Part shown: positions 41,917 to 51,892 of the stretch, in pieces | Numbering within the stretch: position 1 is the stretch's first letter | Layout of the letters: every line of letters begins with the position of its first letter | Assembly: GCF_005871085.1 (NCBI RefSeq) | Contig: NZ_VAUP01000038.1 | Span: 186,001-250,000, forward strand | Reading direction: 5' to 3' | Origin: Xanthobacter autotrophicus | Lineage (GTDB): Bacteria; Pseudomonadota; Alphaproteobacteria; Rhizobiales; Xanthobacteraceae | Length of the DNA stretch: 64,000 nt | The notes under the pieces: generated by a model | Told to the model about the DNA's origin: nothing | Seen by the model: the letters and a program-made list of their open reading frames with translations, nothing else | The model's database searches: none | Position numbers and translations under genes: made by a program

Positions 41917-42756
41917 ATGAAGAGCCTCGGCGTGCGCGCCGGCCTGCTTTCGGTGCTGCTGTTCGTCGCCTTCTGCGCGCTCTGGCAGATCGCCGTCACC
42001 CCGAGCGCGAGCACGGGGCCGGCGCTCGATCCGGAATATGCCAAGCTCATGGGCATCTCCACCGTAGGGGCGAAGTCGGCCATGCCGGGGCCGCTCGACG
42101 TGGCGGCCAAGCTCTGGGACAACCTGAAGCGGCCGTTCTACGACAACGGGCCGAATGACAAGGGACTGGGCCTCCAGCTTCTCTATTCCATTGGGCGCGT
42201 GTTCATCGGCTATGGCCTGGCGGTGCTGGTGGCGGTGCCGGTGGGCTTTCTCATCGGCATGTCGCCGCTCGCATACCGCGCGCTCGACCCCTTCATCCAG
42301 GTGCTGAAACCCATCTCGCCCCTCGCCTGGATGCCGCTTGCGCTCTACACCATCAAGGATTCCGCACTCTCGGCCATCTTCGTCATCTTCATCTGCTCGG
42401 TGTGGCCCATGCTGCTCAACACCGCCTTCGGGGTTGGGGCGGTGCGCAAGGAGTGGCTGAACGTCGCCCGCACGCTGGAGGTCGGCCCATGGCGGCGGGC
42501 CTTCACGGTGATCCTGCCGGCGGCGGCGCCCACCATTCTCACCGGCATGCGTATCTCCATCGGCATCGCCTGGCTCGTCATCGTGGCGGCGGAGATGCTC
42601 GTGGGCGGCACCGGCATCGGCTACTTCGTCTGGAACGAATGGAACAACCTTTCCATCGCCAATGTCATCGTGGGCATCCTGCTCATCGGCGTCGTGGGCA
42701 TGGTGCTCGACCTGATCCTGGCGCGCTTGCAGAAGCGCGTGACCTTTCCGGAGTGA
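41917..42756 (+). CDS. cynB: Cyanate ABC transporter permease
   Basis: The 279-residue inner-membrane protein is an NrtB/SsuC-type permease: an N-terminal helix, a linker with PGPLDVAAKLWDN, and an EAA-like loop (NVARTLEVGPWRRAF). It starts three bases after cynA. It forms the channel for the cognate binding protein. The symbol follows from context. Confidence 0.83.
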   Translation: MKSLGVRAGLLSVLLFVAFCALWQIAVTPSASTGPALDPEYAKLMGISTVGAKSAMPGPLDVAAKLWDNLKRPFYDNGPNDKGLGLQLLYSIGRVFIGYGLAVLVAVPVGFLIGMSPLAYRALDPFIQVLKPISPLAWMPLALYTIKDSALSAIFVIFICSVWPMLLNTAFGVGAVRKEWLNVARTLEVGPWRRAFTVILPAAAPTILTGMRISIGIAWLVIVAAEMLVGGTGIGYFVWNEWNNLSIANVIVGILLIGVVGMVLDLILARLQKRVTFPE

Positions 42757-42761
42757 GCGTC

Positions 42762-43697
42762 ATGACCAGGACATCAGCCGAGACGGTGAATGCCGATCGC
42801 TTCATCTCCATCGAGGGCATCGCCCGGCGCTATCCGGCGGCGGGAGGCGGCTCCACCACCATCTTCGAGGACCTTTGGCTGCAGGTGCCGCGGGGTGAGT
42901 TCGTCTGCATCATCGGTCATTCGGGATGCGGCAAGACCTCCGTGCTCAACATCCTCGCCGGGCTGGAGACCCCGTCCGACGGGGTGGTGGTGGTGGATGG
43001 GCAGGCCATCGACGGGCCGAGCCTCGACCGCGCCGTCATCTTCCAGGGCCATGCCCTGCTGCCGTGGCGCAGCGTGCTCGGCAATGTCGCCTATGCGGTC
43101 TCCTCGCGCTGGCGCAAGGCGGGACGGACCGAGGTGGAGGAGCGGGCGAAGCGCTTCATCGACCTCGTGGGCCTCAAGGGCAACGAGGCCAAGAAGCCGG
43201 CGGAGCTCTCCGGCGGCATGCGCCAGCGCGTGGGCATCGCCCGGGCGCTGTCCATCGAGCCCAAGATCATGCTGATGGATGAGCCGTTCTCGGCGCTGGA
43301 CGCGCTCACCCGCGGCACGTTGCAGGACGAGGTGCGTCGCATCTGCAAGTCCACCGGCCAGACCGTGGTGATGATCACCCACGACGTGGACGAGGCCATC
43401 TACCTCGCCGACAAGATCGTGCTCATGACCAACGGCCCGGAGGCCATGGTGGCCGAGGTGGTGGAGAACCCGCTGCCGGCCGACCGCCGCCGCGACAGCA
43501 TCCACCACGAGCCGGATTTCTACACGGTGCGCAACCACCTGGTGGATTTCTTGGTGTCCCGCAGCCGCACCTTCAGGGACGAGAAGCCGGCGGGCTACGA
43601 CCCGCGCCATCCGCCCCTGGTGCGCCTGGGCGTGCCGCCGGAGCCGCCGCCCGCCAACACCATTCCCTTTCCCGCCGTTGCCAAGGCCCGCGACTGA
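42762..43697 (+). CDS. cynD: Cyanate ABC transporter ATP-binding protein
   Basis: The 311-residue ATPase has Walker A (GHSGCGKTS), the signature ELSGGMRQR, Walker B (ILMDEPFSALD-type, LMDEPFSALD) and an H-loop (ITHDVDEA), all close to NrtD/SsuB. The ATG is five bases after the permease stop. The C-terminal 60 residues are proline-rich. It powers cyanate uptake by inference from the adjacent cyanase. Confidence 0.83.
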   Translation: MTRTSAETVNADRFISIEGIARRYPAAGGGSTTIFEDLWLQVPRGEFVCIIGHSGCGKTSVLNILAGLETPSDGVVVVDGQAIDGPSLDRAVIFQGHALLPWRSVLGNVAYAVSSRWRKAGRTEVEERAKRFIDLVGLKGNEAKKPAELSGGMRQRVGIARALSIEPKIMLMDEPFSALDALTRGTLQDEVRRICKSTGQTVVMITHDVDEAIYLADKIVLMTNGPEAMVAEVVENPLPADRRRDSIHHEPDFYTVRNHLVDFLVSRSRTFRDEKPAGYDPRHPPLVRLGVPPEPPPANTIPFPAVAKARD

Positions 43698-43743
43698 CCG
43701 CGCGGCGCCGGCCCGACAAAACCAAGAGTGGAGAGCAAGACCC

Positions 43744-44232
43744 ATGAAGCGCGAGCAACTCACCGAGAAGATCCTCGACATCAAGCGCGAGAAGGGCTGG
43801 ACCTGGAAATACATCTGCGAGGAAATCGGCGGCATGTCGCCTTTTCTCGTGGTTGGCGCGCTGCTGGGCCAGATGAAGCTGGTGAAGCCGCTGGCGAAGA
43901 AGGCAGCCGAGCTGTTCGGCCTCTCCGAGGTGGAAGAGCGCATGCTGAACGAGGTGCCCATGCGCGGCGCCGGCACGCCCATGCCCCCCACCGACCCCCT
44001 CATCTACCGCTTCTACGAGCTGGTGATGGTGAACGGTCCGGCCTGGAAGGCGCTCATCGAGGAGGAGTTCGGCGACGGCATCATGTCCGCCATCGACTTC
44101 AACATGGAGATGGTGCGCGAACCCAATCCCAAGGGCGACAGGGTGCAAATCACCATGTCCGGTAAGTTCCTGCCCTACAAATACTATGGCAACGAGCAGG
44201 GCATCCCCGACTACGGCTTCAAGGAAAGCTGA
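43744..44232 (+). CDS. cynS: Cyanate hydratase (cyanase)
   Basis: Cyanase converts cyanate and bicarbonate to ammonia and two CO2. The 162-residue protein has the N-terminal helical DNA-binding-like domain and the catalytic C-terminal domain. The active-site trio is Arg89, Glu92 and Ser115, with the same spacing as Arg96, Glu99 and Ser122 of E. coli CynS. It closes the co-directional run, and an 11-bp tandem repeat plus a strong terminator follow. Confidence 0.95.
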   Translation: MKREQLTEKILDIKREKGWTWKYICEEIGGMSPFLVVGALLGQMKLVKPLAKKAAELFGLSEVEERMLNEVPMRGAGTPMPPTDPLIYRFYELVMVNGPAWKALIEEEFGDGIMSAIDFNMEMVREPNPKGDRVQITMSGKFLPYKYYGNEQGIPDYGFKES

Positions 44233-44258
44233 GGGGCGTTCGCGCGGCCATCGCCGGC

Positions 44259-44302
44259 GCCGTCAAGGTGCCGTCAAGGTACCGCGAGGGTGCCGCGAAG
44301 GT
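44259..44302 (+). repeat. 11-bp tandem repeat (four units) downstream of cynS
   Basis: Four units of 11 bases follow the cynS stop. The first two are identical (GCCGTCAAGGT); the other two differ at the centre (ACCGCGAGGGT and GCCGCGAAGGT). They lie just before the terminator. The origin is probably slippage. Confidence 0.7.
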
Positions 44303-44318
44303 GCTTGGCCCAAAACGA

Positions 44319-44348
44319 AAAACCCCGCCGGGCGACCGGCGGGGTTTT
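44319..44348. terminator. Bidirectional Rho-independent terminator after cynS
   Basis: A 13-bp perfect stem (AAAACCCCGCCGG at 44319-44331 with its complement at 44336-44348) with the GCGA tetraloop lies between cynS and the convergent DUF4167 gene. A and T tracts on the two sides allow termination from both directions. Confidence 0.95.
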
Positions 44349-44376
44349 GCATTCCAGGGCCGCTGCAACGGCAGTT

Positions 44377-45636
44377 TCAGTCGTTGAAGAGCGCGGGCTG
44401 CTCGGGGGCCGGGGCCTCGCCTGCCGCCTGCTCGGTGGCGCCCTCGGCGCGAGTGCGGAAGCGACGGCGACGGCCGCGGCGGGCATCCGTGCCCTCGGCG
44501 GCCTCTGCGGCGACTTCGGGGGCCTCGACCGCCGCCGGCTCGCGGGCCGGCTCCGATGCGGGCTCGGCGCGGACGGGTTCAGGGCGGGGCGGCTCGGCGC
44601 GGGCGACTTCGCGAGCGGGCTCCGCACGAGGAGCTTCCGCACGAGGAGCTTCGGCACGAAGAGCTTCGGCACGTGGAGCCTCTGCCCGGGGCGCCTCAGC
44701 GCGGGGTTCGGCGCGTTCCTTGGCTATGGCGGGGGAGCCGGTGATGAAGGAGGGCAAGCCAAGATCCTGCTCCTCCACGCGCGGGGCGCGGGGCGGACGA
44801 GGGGCCTCGGCCTCCTCGCTGCGGGGGACGCGGGCAGCACGTGGCGTGAAGCCTTCGCCGGTCTCGTCGCGGTTGCGGCGGCGGAACTCGCGTGGCGCGC
44901 GATCCTCCCGGGGGGCGCGCTCCTCGCGCGGGGCGCGCTCTTCGCGGGGTGCCCGGTCTTCACGGGGCTCGCGCTGCTCGCGGGAATCCCGCTGCTCAAT
45001 GGGCGCGCGATCGTCGCGCGGTTCACGCTGCTCACGGAAGTCGCGCTGCTCGCGGGGGGCCCGCTGCTCACGCGGTTCGCGCTGGTCCCGCTGCTCGCGG
45101 GCCTCGCGCTGCTCGCGGGGCTGGTAGCTTTCGCCACCCTCTTCGTCCCGGTTGCGGCGGTAATTGCCCTGACGGTTATCGCGCTGGCCGCGATCATCCC
45201 CACGATTGTCGCGATTGTCGCCACGGGTGTCGCGGTTCTCCCGCGCCTCGCGGGGCTGATAGGGCTGCTCGCCGCGGTTGAAGGGCGGCTGCGGCGCGTC
45301 GAGCGCGCCCACATCGTCCATATCCTCGTCGTCCATCTCGTCGTCGCGACCGAAGCCGGGCGGCGGTGCGAACTGGCCCTGGAGCGAGGCGATGAGACGC
45401 AGATAATGCTCGGCGTGCTGGAAATAATTCTCAGCGGCTACGTGATCACCGGACGACTGGGCGTCGCGAGCCAGCTGCTGATATTTTTCCGCGATGTGGT
45501 GGGCTGTTCCGCGCACCTTCGTGTCCGGGCCGTTCGATTCGTAGACCCGTGTCAGAGGGTTCGAGCTGCGCCGGTTGCCGTTGTTGTTGTTGTTGTTCCG
45601 GCCGCGCATGCGCTGCTTCTGCTGACCATTTCTCAT
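44377..45636 (-). CDS. DUF4167 domain protein with long low-complexity tail
   Basis: The 419-residue protein begins with the DUF4167 domain (about residues 1-90: MRNGQQKQRMRGRN, basic and asparagine-rich, then GTAHHIAEKYQQLARDAQ and AENYFQHAEHYLR). The rest is disordered: Arg/Glu/Gln repeats (REQREPREDRAPRE type) and an Ala-Pro-Arg-Glu stretch (AEAPRAEAPRAE). ATG 45636 is used; an in-frame TTG lies nine bases upstream. The composition suggests nucleic-acid or RNA association, which is inference. The gene lies downstream of prmC in many Hyphomicrobiales. Confidence 0.85.
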   Translation of the reverse strand: MRNGQQKQRMRGRNNNNNNGNRRSSNPLTRVYESNGPDTKVRGTAHHIAEKYQQLARDAQSSGDHVAAENYFQHAEHYLRLIASLQGQFAPPPGFGRDDEMDDEDMDDVGALDAPQPPFNRGEQPYQPREARENRDTRGDNRDNRGDDRGQRDNRQGNYRRNRDEEGGESYQPREQREAREQRDQREPREQRAPREQRDFREQREPRDDRAPIEQRDSREQREPREDRAPREERAPREERAPREDRAPREFRRRNRDETGEGFTPRAARVPRSEEAEAPRPPRAPRVEEQDLGLPSFITGSPAIAKERAEPRAEAPRAEAPRAEALRAEAPRAEAPRAEPAREVARAEPPRPEPVRAEPASEPAREPAAVEAPEVAAEAAEGTDARRGRRRRFRTRAEGATEQAAGEAPAPEQPALFND

Positions 45637-46208
45637 GTGGATCAATCTCTACTCGCTCGGCGTTCACGCCGCCGTCTGCGCCCGGTCGCCATGCGCCGGT
45701 GAACTTTCGCAACACGCCCGACATAGGTTCCGGGCGGCGCACGCCAGGATGCGCGCTGTTCCGCTTTCGCAGGCCATGAACGTCAGCTTCGCGAGCCGCC
45801 TGCGCCGGCATTCGCGCTGGTCTGAAAGTGCGATCGTTCGTTAAGTCCGGATCTGTCCGATCATCGAGCCCCGTCCCGTGCCCCCCAGCACGGCCGCCGT
45901 TACACGATACGCTGCCGAGCCATGAGGCCCGCGCGCGCTCAACACCGTGAAACGATCTCACCGCCGGATGCTGGAGTGTGCGCAGCATGCGCGCGCATCA
46001 TCCCACCGCATCCATAGCGCCCGAAACATCTGCTTGAGATTTCGGAAGCCCGCATCAGCCCCTTGGGCCAACGCATCGGTTCGATTCCTGAAATAGACAC
46101 TAGCCATTTCCCTCCAAGGTTCCAAGCGGTTTTTTCTCAGTTTGCGCGATGCCGACCTTGGAGTGCTGCCAAAGTACGAGCCCGGAAACTCAGTCCCCGC
46201 TACGGAAC
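45637..46208. other. 572-bp intergenic region between prmC and the DUF4167 gene
   Basis: No gene is supported. Both neighbours are on the minus strand, so the region carries the end of the prmC transcript and the promoter or a long 5' leader of the DUF4167 gene. I see no strong hairpin with a T tract, no operator-like palindrome and no small frame with a ribosome site. The bases at 46090-46140 are less GC-rich than the rest. Confidence 0.4.
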
Positions 46209-47069
46209 TTACCGGCGGATGGCGACGAGAGCCCTGGGGATGCCCGCAAGATCGCGCCGTGCGGGGCCTGCCACTTCAAGTCCCGCCGCCGCAACCCGTT
46301 CCGAAACCGCCTGCTCCTGCCCCGCGCCCAGTTCCAGCACAGCGATGCCGCCGGGACGCACGAGGCGCGGCAAATCGGCGGCGATGGCGCGGTAGGCGAG
46401 GAGGCCGTCAGCCCCGGCCTCCAGCGCCAGGTGCGGGTCATGCAGGCGGACCTCGTCGGGCAGTTCCAGCATGGCGGAGGAGGTGATGTAGGGCGGGTTC
46501 GAGACCACGAGGTCGAAGCCGCCGGCCAGCGCCGTTCCCCAGTCGCCCACCACCACATGGGCGCGCGCGGCGAGGCCGTTGAGCGCGAGGTTGGCGCGCG
46601 CGGTCAGGGCCGCGCCCTCGGAGCGGTCCACGGCGGTGCCGGTGGCGTTTGGACACTCCACCAGCAGGGCGGCGAGGATCGCGCCTGTGCCCGTGCCCAG
46701 ATCGAGGATGGTGAGGGGCGCGTTTCGGTCGGGCAGCGCGGCAAGGGCCGCCTCTACCAGCGTCTCGGTGTCGGGGCGCGGCACCAGGGTTTCGGGGGAA
46801 AGGTGAAGGTCGAGGCTCCAGAACTCCCGCCGGCCGCGGATGCGCGCCACTGGCTCGCCGCCCGCCCGCCGTTCGGTAAAGGCGCGGGCCTTCGTCTCCG
46901 CCTCGGGCGGCACGGTTGCATCGGCGCGCAGGAGAAGATCGCTCGGCGCGCAGCCAAGCGCCTGCGCCAGCAGCAGGCGGGCGTCGAGGTCCGGCGTCTC
47001 CACGCCGGCTGCGGCGAGGGCCGCCGCCATCTGCCGGCGCAGGGCGCCGATGGTCAGGGCTTCAGCCAC
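46209..47069 (-). CDS. prmC: Release factor glutamine methyltransferase
   Basis: PrmC methylates the glutamine of the GGQ motif of RF1 and RF2 using S-adenosylmethionine. The 286-residue protein has an N-terminal helical domain, the SAM motif DLGTGTGAI and the catalytic NPPY (VVSNPPYIT). It starts with GTG. It lies directly after prfA, which encodes one of its substrates. A tandem repeat fills the gap between the two. Confidence 0.95.
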   Translation of the reverse strand: MAEALTIGALRRQMAAALAAAGVETPDLDARLLLAQALGCAPSDLLLRADATVPPEAETKARAFTERRAGGEPVARIRGRREFWSLDLHLSPETLVPRPDTETLVEAALAALPDRNAPLTILDLGTGTGAILAALLVECPNATGTAVDRSEGAALTARANLALNGLAARAHVVVGDWGTALAGGFDLVVSNPPYITSSAMLELPDEVRLHDPHLALEAGADGLLAYRAIAADLPRLVRPGGIAVLELGAGQEQAVSERVAAAGLEVAGPARRDLAGIPRALVAIRR

Positions 47070-47084
47070 AAACGATGCCCCAAG

Positions 47085-47122
47085 CCCACGCCTCTCCTGC
47101 CCACGCCTCTCCTGCCCACGGC

Positions 47123-47124
<2 letters not shown>
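47085..47124 (-). repeat. 15-bp tandem repeat between prfA and prmC, carrying Shine-Dalgarno-like bases
   Basis: Two exact copies of a 15-base unit (47085-47099, 47100-47114) and part of a third lie between the genes. In the mRNA sense each unit contains CAGGAGAGG. The nearest copy is about 22 bases from the prmC GTG, further than usual for a ribosome site. Confidence 0.75.
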
Positions 47125-48205
<1,081 letters not shown>

Positions 48206-48213
48206 GGGTCTCA

Positions 48214-48258
48214 GGCGTTTTCCGCAAGGGTGAAGCCGGTTTGCGTCCAGAAAACGCA
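48214..48258. repeat. Possible family B repeat (degenerate copy)
   Basis: The segment begins GCGTTTTCCGC and ends GAAAACGC with GTGAAGCCGGTTTGCG between, echoing GCGTTTTCGCGCGAAG, ACCGGTTCGCG and GAAAACGC of the clear family B copies. Its ends form an inverted repeat. It lies between ptsP and prfA. The similarity is partial. Confidence 0.45.
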
Positions 48259-48283
48259 GTGGGGGCGGCCGTTTGGACGCGCC

Positions 48284-50560
48284 CTAAATGGGCAGCCCGC
48301 TCGCCTTGGCGAAAGCTGCGAGCGCGGCGCGCGGATCGGCCATGCCGCTCTTGTCCTCCAGCAGGGGCAGCAGCACCTTGCGGGCGGCGGAGACATCCAG
48401 CTCCAGCATCATGGCCTTCACCGGGCCGATGGAGGCCGGCGACACCGACAGTGCCCGGTAGCCCAGTGCGGCGAGGGCCACCGCCTCCAGCGGCCGCGAT
48501 GCCAGCTCCCCGCACAGGGTCACCGGCTTGCCGTGGCGCTGGCCGGCCTCCGCCACCAGGCGGAAGGCCCGCAGGGCCGGTGGCGACAGCGGATCGAAGC
48601 GGTCCGCCACCCGCACATTGGAGCGGTCCGCCGCATAAAGGAACTGGACCAGATCGTTGGAGCCCACCGAAAGGAAGTCGGCGCGCGAAAGGATCTCGTC
48701 CAGCTGGAACAGCAGGGACGGCACCTCCACCATGGCGCCGATATAGACCTTCTCGGGCAGGCCGTGGCCGTGCTTGCGCAGATGGGTCAACTCGCGCTCG
48801 ACGATGGCGCGGGCGCGGTCGAATTCCTCCACCGCCGCAACCATGGGGAACATGATGCGCAATTCGCGCCCCGCGCCGGCCCGCAGCAGGGCGCGCAACT
48901 GGCTGCGCAGCAGCCCCGGCCGGTCGAGCCCCAGGCGGATGGCGCGCCAGCCCAGCGCCGGGTTCTCTTCCTCGACAGTCCGCATATAGGGCAGCACCTT
49001 GTCGCCGCCGATGTCGAGGGTGCGGAAGGTGACGGGGCGCTCACCGGCGGCATCCAGCACCGCGCGATAGAGCTTCAACTGCTCCGAGATGCGCGGGAAG
49101 GCCGAGGCGATCATGAACTGAAGCTCGGTGCGGAACAGGCCGATGCCCGCCGCGCCGGTTTCCGTCACATGGGGCAGGTCCACCAACAGGCCGGCATTCA
49201 GGTGCAATTCGATATGCACCCCGTCCTTGGTGACCGAGGGGCGGGTGCGCAGCGCGGCATACTGGGCCTGGCGGCGGGCGCGGAAGCGCACCTTCTCCGC
49301 ATAGGCTTCCTCGACATCGCCGGGCGGGCGCAGATGCACCTCGCCGGCCTGCCCGTCCACGATGACGGGGTCGCCGGGATCGGCAAGGCCGGCCGCATTC
49401 TCCACCTGGCCTACGGCGGCGATGCCGAGCGCACGGGCGACGATGGTGACGTGGCTGGTGGTGCCGCCTTCCTCCAGCACGAGGCCGCGGATGCGCGATC
49501 GGTCGTAGTCCAGCAGCGCCGCCGGGCTCATGTTGCGGGCGACGAGGATGGCGTTTTCCGGCAGCGCCTCGCGCTCCGAGCTGCGATTGCGGCCGGTCAG
49601 CTCGCGCAACAGGCGGTTGGCGAGGTCGTCGAGGTCGTGCAGGCGCTCGCGCAGATAGGGGTCGGAGGCGCGCATCATGCGGGCACGGGTATCCGATTGC
49701 ACCCGCTCCACCGCGCCCTCGGCGGTGAGGCCGGAGAGCACGGCCTCGCGCATCTTGTGCATCCAGCCCCGGTCGTGGGCGAACATGCGGTAGGCTTCGA
49801 GAATGTCGCGGTGCTCGCCAGCCTTGGCGAGGCCGTCGTCCTCCAGCATCAGGTCGATGGAGTGCCTGAGCTTGCCGATGGCGGCGTCGAGGCGGGCGGT
49901 CTCCTTCACCACGTCGTCGGCGATGACGTTGGTGACCTTGATGCGCGGCTCGTGCAGCACCACGTGGCCGAGCCCGAGGCCATCCGCCAGCGCCACGCCC
50001 TTCAGATGCAGGGGCCGGCGCACCGCCGGCTCGGCACCGGGCTTGGCCAGCGCGGTCAGTTCCCCGGAGGCGATCATCTCCGCCAGCACCATGGCGGTGG
50101 TCTGGAGCGCCTCGATCTCCTCTTCCGTGTAGGTGCGGCGGGCGCGGTTCTGCACCACCAGCACACCCAGCGTGTTGCCGGCCCGCAGGATCGGCACGCC
50201 GAGGAAGGAGTTGTAGACCTCCTCGCCGGTTTCCGGGCGGTAGGAGAATTCCGGGTGGGCGTGGGCGTCCGACAGCGCGAGGGATTCCGCCTCGCGCGCC
50301 ACATGGCCGACCAGGCCCTCGTCCACGCGCATGACGGTGAGGTGAACCGCGTCCCGGTTCAGGCCTTCGGTTGCGTAGAGTTCCAGCGTCTGGTCGACGC
50401 GGAGCACATAGACCGAGCAGACTTCTGCCACCATGTTGGCGGCAATCAGCACCACGATCTTGTCGAGACGGTCCTGCGCGCTGACCGGCTCCGCCATCAC
50501 CTCACGGAGGCGGCGGAGCAATACGCGCGGACCGCCGAGCGCGCCACGCATCGGCCGCAT
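48284..50560 (-). CDS. ptsP: Phosphoenolpyruvate-protein phosphotransferase of the nitrogen PTS (EI-Ntr)
   Basis: The 758-residue enzyme takes phosphate from phosphoenolpyruvate and passes it to NPr in the regulatory nitrogen PTS. It has an N-terminal GAF domain (about residues 30-170), the phosphohistidine domain with His370 (GGTTSHVTI) and the C-terminal PEP-binding barrel (GSNDLVQFLYAADR). It lies between lysC and prfA on the minus strand. An alternative ATG is nine bases inside. Confidence 0.95.
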   Translation of the reverse strand: MRPMRGALGGPRVLLRRLREVMAEPVSAQDRLDKIVVLIAANMVAEVCSVYVLRVDQTLELYATEGLNRDAVHLTVMRVDEGLVGHVAREAESLALSDAHAHPEFSYRPETGEEVYNSFLGVPILRAGNTLGVLVVQNRARRTYTEEEIEALQTTAMVLAEMIASGELTALAKPGAEPAVRRPLHLKGVALADGLGLGHVVLHEPRIKVTNVIADDVVKETARLDAAIGKLRHSIDLMLEDDGLAKAGEHRDILEAYRMFAHDRGWMHKMREAVLSGLTAEGAVERVQSDTRARMMRASDPYLRERLHDLDDLANRLLRELTGRNRSSEREALPENAILVARNMSPAALLDYDRSRIRGLVLEEGGTTSHVTIVARALGIAAVGQVENAAGLADPGDPVIVDGQAGEVHLRPPGDVEEAYAEKVRFRARRQAQYAALRTRPSVTKDGVHIELHLNAGLLVDLPHVTETGAAGIGLFRTELQFMIASAFPRISEQLKLYRAVLDAAGERPVTFRTLDIGGDKVLPYMRTVEEENPALGWRAIRLGLDRPGLLRSQLRALLRAGAGRELRIMFPMVAAVEEFDRARAIVERELTHLRKHGHGLPEKVYIGAMVEVPSLLFQLDEILSRADFLSVGSNDLVQFLYAADRSNVRVADRFDPLSPPALRAFRLVAEAGQRHGKPVTLCGELASRPLEAVALAALGYRALSVSPASIGPVKAMMLELDVSAARKVLLPLLEDKSGMADPRAALAAFAKASGLPI

Positions 50561-50632
50561 CCTTAAATGTGGGCGGGTTTCAGGTGCCCGCGGGGCTCTG
50601 CGTTGAACGGCGTGCCCCCGCGGGTCCGTCCA

Positions 50633-51892
50633 TCAGCTGTCCAGCCCGTATAGCGAATGGAGAGTCCGAACCGCAAGTTCGGTATAGGCCGCATCAATCA
50701 GGAAGGAGATCTTGATCTCCGAGGTGGTGATGGCCCGGATGTTGATTCCCTTGCCCGCCAGCGCCTGGAACGCCTGCGCCGCCACGCCCGCGTGAGAGCG
50801 CATGCCGATGCCGATGACCGACACCTTGGTGACGTCGGCGGCACCCTCCACCACCTGGTGGGCGATGGTGTCCCGCGCCTTCTCGATCACCGCCTTGGCG
50901 CGCTCGAAATCGGCGGTGGGGACGGTGAAGGTGATGTCGGTGAAGCCATCGGCCGACACGTTCTGCACGATCATGTCCACATTGATGTGGGCGTCGGCCA
51001 GCGGGCCGAACACGGCGGCGGCGATGCCCGGCTTGTCGGCGACCCGGCGGATGGAGACCTGGGCCTCGTCCTTGGAGAAGGCGATGCCGGTGACCACCTG
51101 CGATTCCATCTGGTTTGCCACGATCTCCTCCTCGTCGCAGATGAGCGTACCGGCCTTTTCCACGTTCGCCGTCTCGGGGGCGTCGGGATCCACAAGGCTT
51201 GAGCGCACGAAGGTGCGTACATTATGCACCATGGCAAGCTCCACCGAGCGCACCTGCAGCACCTTGGCCCCCAGCGAGGCCATTTCCAGCATCTCCTCGA
51301 AGGCGATGCGGTCGAGGCGCCGCGCCTTGGGCACCACGCGCGGGTCGGTGGTGTAGACCCCGTCCACGTCGGTGTAGATGTCGCAGCGCTCGGCCTTCAG
51401 CGCCGCGGCCACCGCCACCGCCGAGGTGTCCGAACCGCCGCGCCCCAGGGTGGTGAGACGGCCCGTGGGCAGGTGAATGCCCTGGAAACCGGCGATCACC
51501 GCCACCTCGCCGCCGTCGATGGCGGCGCCGAGCTTGTCGCTGTCGATGTCGAGGATACGGGCGGAGCCATGGGCGTCGTCGGTGGAGATAGGCAGCTGCC
51601 AGCCCTGCCAGGAGCGAGCGGAGAGGCCCATTTCCTGAAGCACGATGGCCAGCAGTCCGCTGGTGACCTGCTCGCCCGAGGCGACCACCGCGTCATATTC
51701 ACGCGGGTCGTAGAGGGCGGAGGCATCCTTGCACCAGCCGACCAGTTCGTTGGTCTTGCCCGACATGGCGGAGACCACCACGGCCACCTGGTAGCCGGCC
51801 TCGACCTCGCGCTTCACATGGCGCGCCACATTGCGGATGCGCTCGATATTGGCGACCGAGGTGCCGCCGAACTTCATCACCAGCCGAGCCAT
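50633..51892 (-). CDS. lysC: Aspartate kinase
   Basis: LysC phosphorylates aspartate, the first step toward lysine, threonine and methionine. The 419-residue protein has KFGGTSV at the N-terminus, the catalytic domain with FQG and GRGGSDTSAVA, and two C-terminal ACT domains that bind lysine or threonine. It is the first gene of the lysC-ptsP-prfA-prmC order. Confidence 0.95.
   Translation of the reverse strand: MARLVMKFGGTSVANIERIRNVARHVKREVEAGYQVAVVVSAMSGKTNELVGWCKDASALYDPREYDAVVASGEQVTSGLLAIVLQEMGLSARSWQGWQLPISTDDAHGSARILDIDSDKLGAAIDGGEVAVIAGFQGIHLPTGRLTTLGRGGSDTSAVAVAAALKAERCDIYTDVDGVYTTDPRVVPKARRLDRIAFEEMLEMASLGAKVLQVRSVELAMVHNVRTFVRSSLVDPDAPETANVEKAGTLICDEEEIVANQMESQVVTGIAFSKDEAQVSIRRVADKPGIAAAVFGPLADAHINVDMIVQNVSADGFTDITFTVPTADFERAKAVIEKARDTIAHQVVEGAADVTKVSVIGIGMRSHAGVAAQAFQALAGKGINIRAITTSEIKISFLIDAAYTELAVRTLHSLYGLDS

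Noticed and set aside
44290-45702. A 470-residue open frame on the plus strand opposite the DUF4167 gene
   Set aside because: It is the antisense of a repetitive Arg/Glu-rich gene. It has no recognisable domain, and its Leu/Ala-rich text is the complement of Arg/Glu codons.
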